Part shown: in pieces, positions 35,409 to 43,548 of the stretch
Layout: every line of letters starts with the position of its first letter
How positions within the stretch are numbered: position 1 is the first letter of the stretch
NCBI GenBank assembly: GCA_964497615.1
Contig: CAZCEC010000018.1
Location: 1 to 64,000, forward strand
Reading direction: 5' to 3'
DNA: 64,000 nucleotides
From: CAZCEC01 sp964497615
Lineage (GTDB): Bacteria > Chloroflexota > Anaerolineae > Anaerolineales > UBA6663
The notes under the pieces: model-generated
What the model saw: the letters and a program-made list of their open reading frames with translations, nothing else
What the model was told of the DNA's origin: nothing
The model's database searches: none
Position numbers and translations under genes: made by a program

Positions 35409-36794
35409 ATGACCATTGACATCATCGTTCCGCCCCTAAGCCAGACCTCGGACAGCCTGGTGCTGGTGAGGTGGCTGAAGCAGGCCGGCGACCCGGTCAT
35501 CAAGGGTGAGCCGCTGTTCGAGGTCGAGACCGACAAGGCCACGCTCGAAGTGGAGGCGCCCGCGACGGGCACGGTGGGCGAACTGCTGGCCGAGCCGGGG
35601 AGCGAGATCGTCGTGCGCTCGGTGATTGGCCGCATCCTGACCCCGGATGAGGCGGCTGGGCCGGCCGGCGAAGCGCCCAGCAACGGCGGCTCGGCCCGCC
35701 GCGCGCCGGCCACCCAATCACGAGCCCCCCACGCGCTCATGCCTCGTTCTGATCGCGCTGGCCGCCTGTTTGCCAGCCCGCGGGCGCGCGGATTGGCTGA
35801 ACGGGAAGGCGTGAGCCTGGACGGCATCGCGGCGACGGGGCCGCAGGGGATGATCGTGGAGCGGGATGTGTGCGCCTACCTGGCGCAACGCGGCGCGATT
35901 GATGCCGCGGCGCCTGCCGCTGAAGTCCGGTCGACGCCCGTTGCCCGGCGCGTGGCAGCGGAGGCTGGCGTAGATTTGGGCGAAGTGGCACGGGTCGCAC
36001 CCGGCAAGCCCATCCGGCGGGCAGATGTGGAGGCGGCGGTGCGGCAGCGCGGGGTGGCCCCCACCCCTCAGCCCGCAGTTGCTCCCACGGAACACGCAAG
36101 GGAGGGGGAGGCGGGGAGCCGGCGGGTGCCGCTGACGCCCACGCGCCGGACGATTGCGCGGCGGCTGGAAGCCAGCCAGCGCGAGACCGTGCCGGTGACG
36201 CTGACGCGCGAGGTGGAGGCGACGGCGCTGGCGGCGCTGCGCGAGCGGCTGTTGCTGGAACTGGCGGAGGGGGAGGAACGGCTGACCTACACGGACCTGC
36301 TGGTGAGCATTACGGCGCGGTGCCTCGGGCGGCATCCGCACCTGAACGCCAGGTTTGACGGCGAGGCGCTGGAGGTGTTTGAGGCGGTGCATATGGGGCT
36401 GGCGGTGGACACCGAGCGCGGGCTGATCGTGCCGGTGCTGCGGGACGCGGGCGCGAAGGGCCTGCGGGCGCTGGCGCGGGAGCGGGCGCGGCTGGTGGAG
36501 CGCGCGCAGACGGGCACGCTGACGCTGGACGAACTGGCGGGCGGCACGTTCACTCTGACCAATTTGGGCGCGCTGGGCGTGGATGGGTTTACGCCGGTGC
36601 TCAACCCACCCCAGGTGGCGATCCTGGGGCTGGGGCGGGTGCGGCCGGTGATGGGGGCGGCGGAGGCGGACGGGCGGCGGGTGATGTGGCTGTCGCTGAC
36701 GTTCGATCACCGGGCGGTGGACGGCGCACCGGCGGCGCGACTGCTGGGCGATATCGCGGACTTGGTGGAGCAGCCGGACCGGGTGTGGCTGTAG
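35409..36794 (+). CDS. pdhC: 2-oxoacid dehydrogenase E2 acyltransferase
   Basis: A 461-aa dihydrolipoamide acyltransferase. The lipoyl domain (1-78) has VETDKATLEVEAP with Lys43 as the lipoylation site. Two peripheral-subunit-binding segments follow: ASPRARGLAEREGVSLDGIA (about 120-155) and TPVARRVAAEAGVDLGEVAR (about 175-212); most E2s have one. The catalytic domain (about 240-461) ends with FDHRAVDGAPAARLL, containing the catalytic His-Asp. Flexible Ala/Pro linkers join the domains. No E3 (lipoamide dehydrogenase) gene is in the window. Confidence 0.92.
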   Translation: MTIDIIVPPLSQTSDSLVLVRWLKQAGDPVIKGEPLFEVETDKATLEVEAPATGTVGELLAEPGSEIVVRSVIGRILTPDEAAGPAGEAPSNGGSARRAPATQSRAPHALMPRSDRAGRLFASPRARGLAEREGVSLDGIAATGPQGMIVERDVCAYLAQRGAIDAAAPAAEVRSTPVARRVAAEAGVDLGEVARVAPGKPIRRADVEAAVRQRGVAPTPQPAVAPTEHAREGEAGSRRVPLTPTRRTIARRLEASQRETVPVTLTREVEATALAALRERLLLELAEGEERLTYTDLLVSITARCLGRHPHLNARFDGEALEVFEAVHMGLAVDTERGLIVPVLRDAGAKGLRALARERARLVERAQTGTLTLDELAGGTFTLTNLGALGVDGFTPVLNPPQVAILGLGRVRPVMGAAEADGRRVMWLSLTFDHRAVDGAPAARLLGDIADLVEQPDRVWL

Positions 36795-36817
36795 GGGGCT
36801 GCGCACCTGCGGGTCTT

Positions 36818-36840
36818 GAGACGGCGCACCGCGCCGTCTC
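36818..36840. terminator. Perfect hairpin between convergent genes
   Basis: GAGACGGCGC-ACC-GCGCCGTCTC, a 10-bp stem 24 bp after the E2 stop. It has no long T-tract. Its core GGCGCACCGCGCC recurs near 16275, so it may be a repeat element acting as a terminator. Confidence 0.6.
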
Positions 36841-36854
36841 TACATAGGCGGGGG

Positions 36855-38084
36855 TTAAGGGTCGCGGCGCAGCCAGAGGGACACACTCTTTGGCTCAAGC
36901 GTATCCTGGACCACTCGCATCAATTGCGTGTTAAGTTGGTCGAGGTCGGCATCGGCGTCGGCGCGCAGGGCCGCGCCATAGGCCTCCAGGGTGCGGGCCG
37001 CATCGTAGCGGCGGCGGTTGAAGCGCCGGTCGATACCGCGCTGGACGCGGGTGCGCAGGGGGCCGGCGGCGGCGGCGATGACCAGGGTTGAGAACACCGT
37101 GACCAGCGGCGACTGCGCCTGGCCGGTGAGGGCCCGCAAGCCCCCTTGCAGCACAATCACACTCCCCAAATACAGAATCGCCAGCGCCCCGGTGAGCGTG
37201 GTGTACAGCAGGGTGCGGCGGATGAGCAGGTCAATGTCCCACAGCCGATAGCGCAGGATTGAGACGGCGAGACTGAGCGGCAGCAAGGCCACGGCCAGCC
37301 GCAGGGCATGGTCCGTGACGAACTGCGCCAGGGCCGCCAGCGGCGTGGCCGCCAGCAGGGTGACCACCAAGAAGGCATTAATCAGCAGGATCACCATCGC
37401 CGACAGCCCGACCACGACCCACTTGATCTGCTGGCGCTCCACGGGCGTAGACAGCCGCCGGTAGCGATAGGCCAGCGCACCCACGCCGATGGGCAGTAAG
37501 ATCAGCCAGGTCAGTATCCAGGCGGTCCAGACGGCTCCCCCGTCCGTCTGAAGATTCCACACGGTCAGCCCGGCCTCGACCGCAAAGGCTAATCCAAAGA
37601 ACCAGCCCAGCCAGCCCCTGGCCGGCCGGCCGCTGGGAAACAGCAGGATGAACAGCGCCATCGCGTTCAGGCTCAGGAGGCTGAGCGCCTCGCTCGTCTG
37701 GGCGAAGAGGCGGCGCCAGGGCCAGGGGTAGTAGAGCCAGTCGCCGTCGTAGCCGCTGAGGGCGAGCGGCAGCGTGACCAGCAGCGCGCCGGCCAGCCAG
37801 GCGGCCCGGTCATCGGCCTTGCGCCAGCCAATGAACAGACCGGTGAACGCGCACAGTAGGGCGACGGCGTAGTCGCGGCCCAGAATGTAGCGGGCATACG
37901 CCGCCCGGCTGAGATACGACGCCACGGCGGGATAACTCTCCTGAAACACCCATTCGGTCGAAATGGTCAGCCGGCGGATGGGCGTCTGAAGCGCCAGCAG
38001 GGCGAGGCCTGTCACGGCGATCAGCAGGAATGTCGCTCGGGCCAGGGCCAGGCGGCGGGGCGCCGTCCACCAGGCCAGGGTCAT
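36855..38084 (-). CDS. Polytopic membrane protein (sensor-kinase N-domain type, no kinase)
   Basis: A 409-aa protein with about eight hydrophobic helices, then YRRLSTPVERQQIKWVVVGL and a later RYRLWDIDLLIRRTLLYTTLTG, followed by a soluble tail (RTRVQRGIDRRFNRRRYDAARTLEAYG). This block is familiar as the N-terminal membrane module of Chloroflexota histidine kinases, where GAF and HATPase domains normally follow. Here the protein stops at SVSLWLRRDP with no kinase. ATG 38084 overlaps the stop of the amidohydrolase gene (ATGA). The open frame extends further upstream, but that part is antisense-like to the amidohydrolase frame. It may sense a membrane signal jointly with its partner. Confidence 0.75.
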   Translation of the reverse strand: MTLAWWTAPRRLALARATFLLIAVTGLALLALQTPIRRLTISTEWVFQESYPAVASYLSRAAYARYILGRDYAVALLCAFTGLFIGWRKADDRAAWLAGALLVTLPLALSGYDGDWLYYPWPWRRLFAQTSEALSLLSLNAMALFILLFPSGRPARGWLGWFFGLAFAVEAGLTVWNLQTDGGAVWTAWILTWLILLPIGVGALAYRYRRLSTPVERQQIKWVVVGLSAMVILLINAFLVVTLLAATPLAALAQFVTDHALRLAVALLPLSLAVSILRYRLWDIDLLIRRTLLYTTLTGALAILYLGSVIVLQGGLRALTGQAQSPLVTVFSTLVIAAAAGPLRTRVQRGIDRRFNRRRYDAARTLEAYGAALRADADADLDQLNTQLMRVVQDTLEPKSVSLWLRRDP

Positions 38085-40114
38085 GCCGGGGCGGCCTCCG
38101 GCGCGGGGCGGCGGGCAGAGAGGAGGGTGAGCGCGCCGAGCGCCATCCAGCCCAGGCCCAAGCAAATCACCATCAGCCAAAGCGGCCAATCGGTGTTGGG
38201 CGCGAGCCAGAAACTGGCGACCAGCGGAAGCGGCCCGCCGAGCGGCCCGATGATGAGCGGCAGGAAGTTGAGGTGCGGCAACAGGCGCGTCTTCAGGTTG
38301 GCCAACCCAAAGAGCATCAGGCCCACGGTGTGAACCAGGAGCCCGAGGATCAGCAGATACCAGCCCGCCTCCCATGCGAACCACTCGGAGACGAAGGCGA
38401 TGCCAATTGCGACAATGCCCAGCACGGCGCCAGCCAACCCAACCCCGCCCAGCCGCCCGAGGCGGCCCAGAGTACTCAGCCCGACCGCGCCCACCCCGAT
38501 AAGAGTGGTGGCAAATACGAGCAGGAAAGACCACTGGTCCTGCCCGTCGCCGCTGGAGAGTGACCACACGGCCAGCCACGAAAGCCCGCCGAGGACCCCG
38601 GCCAGCCCGCCCAGACGGGCGAGGAACTGGCGCGACACGCCCGGCCAGAAACGCCAGCCGACCGTGCCCAGCGGCAAACCGACGACGGCCAGCAAGGCCA
38701 GCCAGCGGACGGGCACGGGCGGGCGATAGTCGGGCAGGGGGGCCAGGGCGCGGGCAGTGTAATTGGGGCACAGGCTGGCAGCGCTGGGGGCGCAGTGCTC
38801 GAATCGCCCGCCCACCATCGTGGCGAGCACGCTGAGGCGGCGCAATTCTTCCGCGCCCACGGCCAGGGGGTTGCCGGAGACGACGATGAGGTCCGCGTAC
38901 TTGCCGGGGGCGAGGCTGCCGACTTCGGCTTCGCGGAAGAGGGCATAGGCGGACTGGAGGGTCATGATCGAGAGTGCCTCGGAGACGGTGAGGGTATCGT
39001 CGAGCAGCCAGGGCTGGGGGGCGCAGGTGCGGTAGCCGCTGTACACGTCGAGGCGGGTGACAAAGCCGTACAGGTGGATGAAGGGGTTAATGGAATGGAA
39101 GGGATAGTCGGAGTGCCAGGCGATGTTGAGGCCAGGGTTGCGGTCGCGCAAATCGCGCCAGGGCCACTCCCAGTCGCCGTAGGCCTCCGGCAGCGGCGGG
39201 CCAAAGGGGACGCAGCTCAGGTAGTTGCCCGGCAGCACCGGCACCAGGTTCAACTCACCAAAGCGCGCAACCAACTCCGGCGGCAGCACGCTGACGTGCT
39301 CGAGGCGGTGGCGGTAGGTGTTGGGCTGACCGTTAAGGGCGGCGGCCACGGCGGTTTGCGCCTGCGCCACGGCGCGGTCGCCGATGGCGTGGATGGCGGC
39401 CTGATGGCCGGCGGCCTGGACCTCGGCCACCATCGCGTTGAGTTCGTCTTGCGTGTGCCACAGGTCGCCGCCGTGCTGATCGGCATGGTCAAAGCTGAGG
39501 GCCACGTTGCCACACGAGCCGCCGTCGGTGAAGATTTTGACGCCGCCGAGGCGGAGCATCTCGCCGGGGACGCGGGTGGGCGGATAGGCTTTCCACCAAT
39601 CGCCCTGGTCGCTGCCGCAGGGGTCGGTGTGGACGAGATACAAGCTGGTGTGCAGGCGCAAGTAACCGCCGTCGTTGAAGGCCTGGACCTCCTGCAGGAA
39701 GACCTGGTCCACATACAAATCGCCAATCGTGGTGATGCCGCTGCGGAGAGCTAGGCCCTGGGCCTGGTCGAGGCTCATGCCCTGGGAGCGGGCGTCGTTG
39801 AGGACGTGGGTGTGAGCGTCCACGAAGCCGGGCATCAGGGTGCGGCCGGCGAGATCAATGACTAGGCTGTCGGGCGCGGCCAGGGCCAGCACGCTGGCGT
39901 CATCGCCGACGGCTTCGATCTTGTCGCCGCGCAGGGCGATGGCCTGGGCCACCGGCTGAGACGACTCCATGGTCAGCACAATGCCATTGTGGAAGATGAC
40001 GGACTGGCCGGGATCAACCGGCTCGACGGGAGTGCCGAGGAGGGCGGGGGCGCAGGCGGCGAGGAGGCTGGCGGCGGCCAGGAGGATGAGCAGGCTGGCA
40101 GGGCGGGTCGGCAT
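38081..40114 (-). CDS. Lipoprotein amidohydrolase (YtcJ-like) fused to a membrane domain
   Basis: A 677-aa protein. The lipobox LLAAASLLAAC predicts lipidation near residue 20. An amidohydrolase-3 domain covers about 38-450: PGFVDAHTHVLND (metal His pair), IFTDGGSCG, HAIGDRAV, HRLEHVSVL and AWHSDYPF. It is followed by six or so hydrophobic helices (about 480-670; e.g. LALLAVVGLPLGTVGWRFW). YtcJ-like enzymes usually end after the barrel, so this fusion is unusual. ATG 40114 is chosen for the signal peptide and GGAG 8 nt upstream. Its stop overlaps the start of the next membrane protein, implying the two proteins work together. Confidence 0.82.
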   Translation of the reverse strand: MPTRPASLLILLAAASLLAACAPALLGTPVEPVDPGQSVIFHNGIVLTMESSQPVAQAIALRGDKIEAVGDDASVLALAAPDSLVIDLAGRTLMPGFVDAHTHVLNDARSQGMSLDQAQGLALRSGITTIGDLYVDQVFLQEVQAFNDGGYLRLHTSLYLVHTDPCGSDQGDWWKAYPPTRVPGEMLRLGGVKIFTDGGSCGNVALSFDHADQHGGDLWHTQDELNAMVAEVQAAGHQAAIHAIGDRAVAQAQTAVAAALNGQPNTYRHRLEHVSVLPPELVARFGELNLVPVLPGNYLSCVPFGPPLPEAYGDWEWPWRDLRDRNPGLNIAWHSDYPFHSINPFIHLYGFVTRLDVYSGYRTCAPQPWLLDDTLTVSEALSIMTLQSAYALFREAEVGSLAPGKYADLIVVSGNPLAVGAEELRRLSVLATMVGGRFEHCAPSAASLCPNYTARALAPLPDYRPPVPVRWLALLAVVGLPLGTVGWRFWPGVSRQFLARLGGLAGVLGGLSWLAVWSLSSGDGQDQWSFLLVFATTLIGVGAVGLSTLGRLGRLGGVGLAGAVLGIVAIGIAFVSEWFAWEAGWYLLILGLLVHTVGLMLFGLANLKTRLLPHLNFLPLIIGPLGGPLPLVASFWLAPNTDWPLWLMVICLGLGWMALGALTLLSARRPAPEAAPA

Positions 40115-40171
40115 GAAAGGACTCCGGCGAAGGCGGCGCAAGTGATGGATTGTGTTTGACTGTAAATGAAA

Positions 40172-40195
40172 GCGCCCCCGGTGTCATGGGGGCGC
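40172..40195 (-). terminator. Terminator of the long minus-strand operon
   Basis: On minus, GCGCCCCC-N8-GGGGGCGC followed by TTTCATTT. It lies 40 bp past the epimerase stop and before the amidohydrolase gene. Confidence 0.8.
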
Positions 40196-40234
40196 GTTCC
40201 TGATTGTTTGGGAGGTTTTGCCCGGGGGTTGGGT

Positions 40235-41215
40235 CTAGTCGAGGACGATCTGGCTGGCCCAGGCGCGCTCGCGCTGGTACCAGTCCACCAGGGCGCGCAC
40301 GCCGTCGGCGAAGGGGGTGCGCGGTTCCCAGCCCAACTGCTGGCGGGCGCGGGTGATGTCGGCCCAGGAGGCGGGGATGTCGGCCTTGTGGCGGGGCTGG
40401 AAGTCTATCTGGGCGGCGCGGCCCGTCAACTGCTCGATCAGGCGCAGGGCGTCGAGGAGCACCACCGGCTGGTCGGAGCCGAGGTTGATGACGGTGTAGC
40501 CGGCGGGGGCCAGCCCGGCGATGGTGCCGTGCGCGATGTCGTCCACAAAGGTGAAGTCGCGCGACTGCTGCCCATCGCCGAAGATCGTCACCGGCCGGCC
40601 TTCGCTGACCCATTGCACTATCCGCAAGAGGCTCATGTCGGGCCGGCCGGCCGGACCATAGACCGTGAAGTAACGGAACACGGTCACGTCCAGGCCGTGC
40701 AGGTAGTGGTAGGTGTAGCACAGAGCCTCGGCGGCCTTCTTGGAGGCGGCATAGGGCGAGAGGGGGCGGCTGGTGTCGGCGTCCTCGCGCCAGGGCATGG
40801 GGTTATCGGCGCCATACAGGCTGGAGGTGGAGGCCAGCACGAACTTGGGCACGCCGCTGGCGCGGCACAACTCCAGCAGGTTGAGGGTGCCGGTGAGGTT
40901 GGTGTCGAAGTAGGTCCACGGGTCGGCGACGCTCTGGCGCACCCCGGCGCGGGCGGCGAGGTTGACAACAGCGGCAACAGGCGCGGGGGCGGATTGCCAG
41001 GCCGCCTGGAGCGCGGGCCGGTCGGTGATATCCACCTGGTGAAAGTGAAAGTTGGGATGCTGGCGCAGGCGGTCCAGCCGCCAGTGCTTGAGGCGCACGT
41101 CGTAGGCGCTGTTGAGGTTGTCGAGACCGACGACGGTGTGGCCGAGGGCCAACAGCAGATCGGATACGCGGTTGGCGATGAAGCCGGCGGCGCCGGTGAC
41201 GAGGATGACGGACAC
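40235..41215 (-). CDS. NAD-dependent nucleotide-sugar epimerase/dehydratase (extended SDR)
   Basis: A 326-aa extended SDR. VTGAAGFIANRVSDLLLALGHTVVGLDNLN is the NAD-binding start, STSSLYGADNPMP and SPYAASKKAAEAL hold the catalytic Ser/Thr and Tyr-x3-Lys, and VFRYFTVYGPAGRPDM matches the UDP-glucuronate 4-epimerase / GalE branch. The start is GTG 41215 with AGGAG 6 nt upstream; the TTG at 41221 abuts the same AGGAG and is too close. It follows the PdxA2-like gene by 21 bp and is the last gene before the terminator. Its role in an otherwise catabolic operon could be uronate epimerisation, which is an inference. Confidence 0.86.
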   Translation of the reverse strand: MSVILVTGAAGFIANRVSDLLLALGHTVVGLDNLNSAYDVRLKHWRLDRLRQHPNFHFHQVDITDRPALQAAWQSAPAPVAAVVNLAARAGVRQSVADPWTYFDTNLTGTLNLLELCRASGVPKFVLASTSSLYGADNPMPWREDADTSRPLSPYAASKKAAEALCYTYHYLHGLDVTVFRYFTVYGPAGRPDMSLLRIVQWVSEGRPVTIFGDGQQSRDFTFVDDIAHGTIAGLAPAGYTVINLGSDQPVVLLDALRLIEQLTGRAAQIDFQPRHKADIPASWADITRARQQLGWEPRTPFADGVRALVDWYQRERAWASQIVLD

Positions 41216-41236
41216 AGGCAACTCCTAGCAGGAGGA

Positions 41237-42223
41237 TTATACGCCGAACGCGGCCGAGAGCCGGGCGGCCTGCTCGATGGCCTTGAGCAGGCTGGCGTGG
41301 TCGGCCACGCCCCGACCGGCGATGTCGAAGGCGGTGCCGTGGTCCACGCTGGTGCGCACGAAGGGCAGGCCCACGGTGACATTGACGCCGTTCTCCACAC
41401 CCAGGTACTTGACCGGGATCAGGCCTTGATCGTGGTACAGCGCCACGACGATATCGAACTCGCCGCGGCGGGCGCGCATAAAGATGGTGTCGGGCGGGTA
41501 GGGGCCGCTGGCGTCCAGGCCCTCGCGCTGGGCTTGCTGGATGGCGGGCAGGATGATCTCGATCTCCTCATCGCCAAACAGGCCATTCTCCCCGGCATGC
41601 GGGTTGAGGCCGGCGACGGCGATGCGGGGCCGGGGGACGCCCAGGCCGGCGGTCGCGCGGCCCGCCAGCCGGATGGTCTTGAGCACGCGCTCGAAAGTGA
41701 TCAACTCAATCGCCTCGCGCAGGGAGACGTGGATGGTGACCAGGATGGTGCGCAGTTCGTCATTCGCCAGCATCATGGCGAAGTCGGTGGTGCCGCTGAG
41801 GTCGGCCAGCATTTCGGTGTGGCCGGGGTAGGGGATGCCGGCGGCCTTGAAGGCATCCTTGTTCAGGGGCGCGGTGGCAATGGCGCGCACACGCCGCGCC
41901 AGGGCCAGGTGGATGGCGCGCTCCACATAATCGTGGGCGGCGCGGCCCGCCACGGCGCTCACCTGGCCCAGCGGCAGGTCCACGGGCAGATCGGTGAGGG
42001 AGATGACGGGCACGACGCCGGGGCCGGGGCGGGCGGCCTCCGGGTCGGCGATCGGCTGGATGTCGAGGGGCAGGCTGAGGTTGGCCGCGGTGCGGCGCAA
42101 GAGACCGGCATCGCCCACCACCAGGATCGGCTCGGTGAGGCGCGGGTCCGCGAAGGTTTTAACGACGATCTCCGGCCCGATGCCGGCGGGATCGCCCATG
42201 GTGACGGCGATGGGGAGGGTCAA
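41237..42223 (-). CDS. PdxA2-like 4-phospho-D-threonate/erythronate dehydrogenase
   Basis: A 328-aa PdxA-family dehydrogenase. MGDPAGIGPEIVVK is the family start, TAPLNKDAFKAAGIPYPGHTEML, GLNPHAGENGLFGDEE and ALYHDQGLIPVKYL carry substrate and metal residues (His), and DHGTAFDIAG closes the site. Adjacency to a DUF1537 kinase points to the PdxA2 branch, which oxidises 4-phospho-D-threonate or -erythronate and decarboxylates to DHAP, rather than to vitamin B6 synthesis. The start is a TTG overlapping the kinase stop (TTGA) with GGAG 8 nt upstream; starting at the later ATG would cut the first beta strand. Confidence 0.88.
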   Translation of the reverse strand: MTLPIAVTMGDPAGIGPEIVVKTFADPRLTEPILVVGDAGLLRRTAANLSLPLDIQPIADPEAARPGPGVVPVISLTDLPVDLPLGQVSAVAGRAAHDYVERAIHLALARRVRAIATAPLNKDAFKAAGIPYPGHTEMLADLSGTTDFAMMLANDELRTILVTIHVSLREAIELITFERVLKTIRLAGRATAGLGVPRPRIAVAGLNPHAGENGLFGDEEIEIILPAIQQAQREGLDASGPYPPDTIFMRARRGEFDIVVALYHDQGLIPVKYLGVENGVNVTVGLPFVRTSVDHGTAFDIAGRGVADHASLLKAIEQAARLSAAFGV

Positions 42224-43533
42224 CGCGGGTCTCCGTTTGTTTCCAGGGTCAGGTGCTGGAGCGACCTCAGCAGGGCCGCGGGCGAGCCAAAGGCGCCAGC
42301 TTTGATGACGATGAGCGCCGGCCGCGGCCCGACGAGGCGCGTGAGGGGAATGCCAGGCTCCACCTCGCGCACGATCTCTACGGCCTGCGCGCCGAGCGCG
42401 GCGCACACGGCGCTGGCTGTCTCGCCGCCGGTGACCGCCAGGCCGGTGAGGGCGGGCGCGGCGGTGACGATTGCCTCGGCCAGGCGGGCGAGGGCCAGAG
42501 AGATGCGCTGAGCCACGAGGGCGGGAGTCTGCCCGGCTTGCGCGCTCTGGGCGGTGACGGCTGCCACTTCGGCGCGGTCCGAAAGAAGGCCGATGGCGGG
42601 CGACTGGCCGTGCCGGATGGCGTGGAGGGCGAAGGCCAGGCAACGGTCGTGCTCCGCCTGGGCCTCTGCGCCGCCTGCTGCCAGGGCGAATGGGTTGGCC
42701 TTGAGGATGGCGACATCTGGACGCTCTGCCAGCACGTCGAACTGCTGGCGGGTGTGCTCGGAGGCGGTGCCGGCGAGGATGAGGCCGGGGGCGGGGTGCT
42801 CGGGCAGATCCACGATGGCGGGCAGGGGAGACGGACGGAAGTAGGCGCCGACATGCCCGGCCAGGCCGGTGGAGCCGACCCACAAAGGCACGAGACGCGC
42901 GCGCGCCACCGCCTGCACCAAGCGGGCCAGGTCGTCTTCCTCGGCCGCATCGGCGATGAGCAGTTGGCGCCCCGCGGCGGCGAGGGTCGTGAGCGAGGCG
43001 GCTAGTTCGGCCCCGGGCGCGCGTACTTCGGCGAGGGTGAGAGCGGCAGACGCGAGGCCGAGCGGGGCGAGCAGGGCCGGCACGCTTGACTCGCGGACCG
43101 GGTTGACGGGGTCGGTGCCGAATTCGGTGAGGTGCATGGGCAGGCCGCGCAGGTGCTGCACACCTCCCTCGGTCGTGCGGCCGTAGGTGGGGAAGGCGGG
43201 CGCGGCGAGGACGAGGTCTGGCTGGGCGACCTCCAACACGGCGCGCACTTCGTCGGCGACGTTGCCGCGCAGGGTGGAGTCCATCGACTTGTAGAAGTGG
43301 CGGTAGCCCAGGTTGCTTAACTGCTGGGCGGCGCGGCGGGTGAGGGCGTAAGCGTCCGCGCCGGAGCCGAGGCGGCTCTCGGTGGTAACGGACATGACAT
43401 CCGTGGAAGGCAGAGTCGGCCAGTCGTCCACACGGTGGAGGGGCACGGTGACGCGCAGGCCCCAACGCGCGAGCTGCACGCCGCAGTCGGTGGCGCTGGA
43501 GAGGTCGTCGGCGACGAGGGCGAGTTCGGGCAT
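42220..43533 (-). CDS. Four-carbon acid sugar kinase (DUF1537 family)
   Basis: A 437-aa kinase. ALVADDLSSATDCGVQLARWG is the substrate-domain signature (VADDxTGAxD-like), YKSMDSTLRGNVADEV is the conserved KxDSTLRG motif, and LAVTGGETASAVCAALG is the C-domain ATP motif. Characterised members phosphorylate D-threonate, D-erythronate or 3-oxo-tetronates at O4. Its product would feed the overlapping PdxA2-like gene. The gene begins 15 bp after the GMC oxidoreductase stop; no clear ribosome site was seen, consistent with reinitiation. Confidence 0.9.
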   Translation of the reverse strand: MPELALVADDLSSATDCGVQLARWGLRVTVPLHRVDDWPTLPSTDVMSVTTESRLGSGADAYALTRRAAQQLSNLGYRHFYKSMDSTLRGNVADEVRAVLEVAQPDLVLAAPAFPTYGRTTEGGVQHLRGLPMHLTEFGTDPVNPVRESSVPALLAPLGLASAALTLAEVRAPGAELAASLTTLAAAGRQLLIADAAEEDDLARLVQAVARARLVPLWVGSTGLAGHVGAYFRPSPLPAIVDLPEHPAPGLILAGTASEHTRQQFDVLAERPDVAILKANPFALAAGGAEAQAEHDRCLAFALHAIRHGQSPAIGLLSDRAEVAAVTAQSAQAGQTPALVAQRISLALARLAEAIVTAAPALTGLAVTGGETASAVCAALGAQAVEIVREVEPGIPLTRLVGPRPALIVIKAGAFGSPAALLRSLQHLTLETNGDPR

Positions 43534-43548
43534 GCTGGGGGGAGGCGG

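Noticed and set aside
38085..38771. Upstream extension of the membrane-protein frame
   Set aside because: It overlaps the amidohydrolase in another frame, is Arg/Pro-rich and lacks a start signal; the ATGA overlap at 38081-38084 marks the true start.
41236..41241. TATAAT promoter for the epimerase gene
   Set aside because: The hexamer overlaps the PdxA2 stop codon (GTATAA); with no -35 and only a 21-bp gap, chance is the simpler explanation.
42224..43465. Upstream extension of the PdxA2-like frame
   Set aside because: It covers the DUF1537 kinase in a shadow frame; PdxA homologues begin at about TTG 42223.
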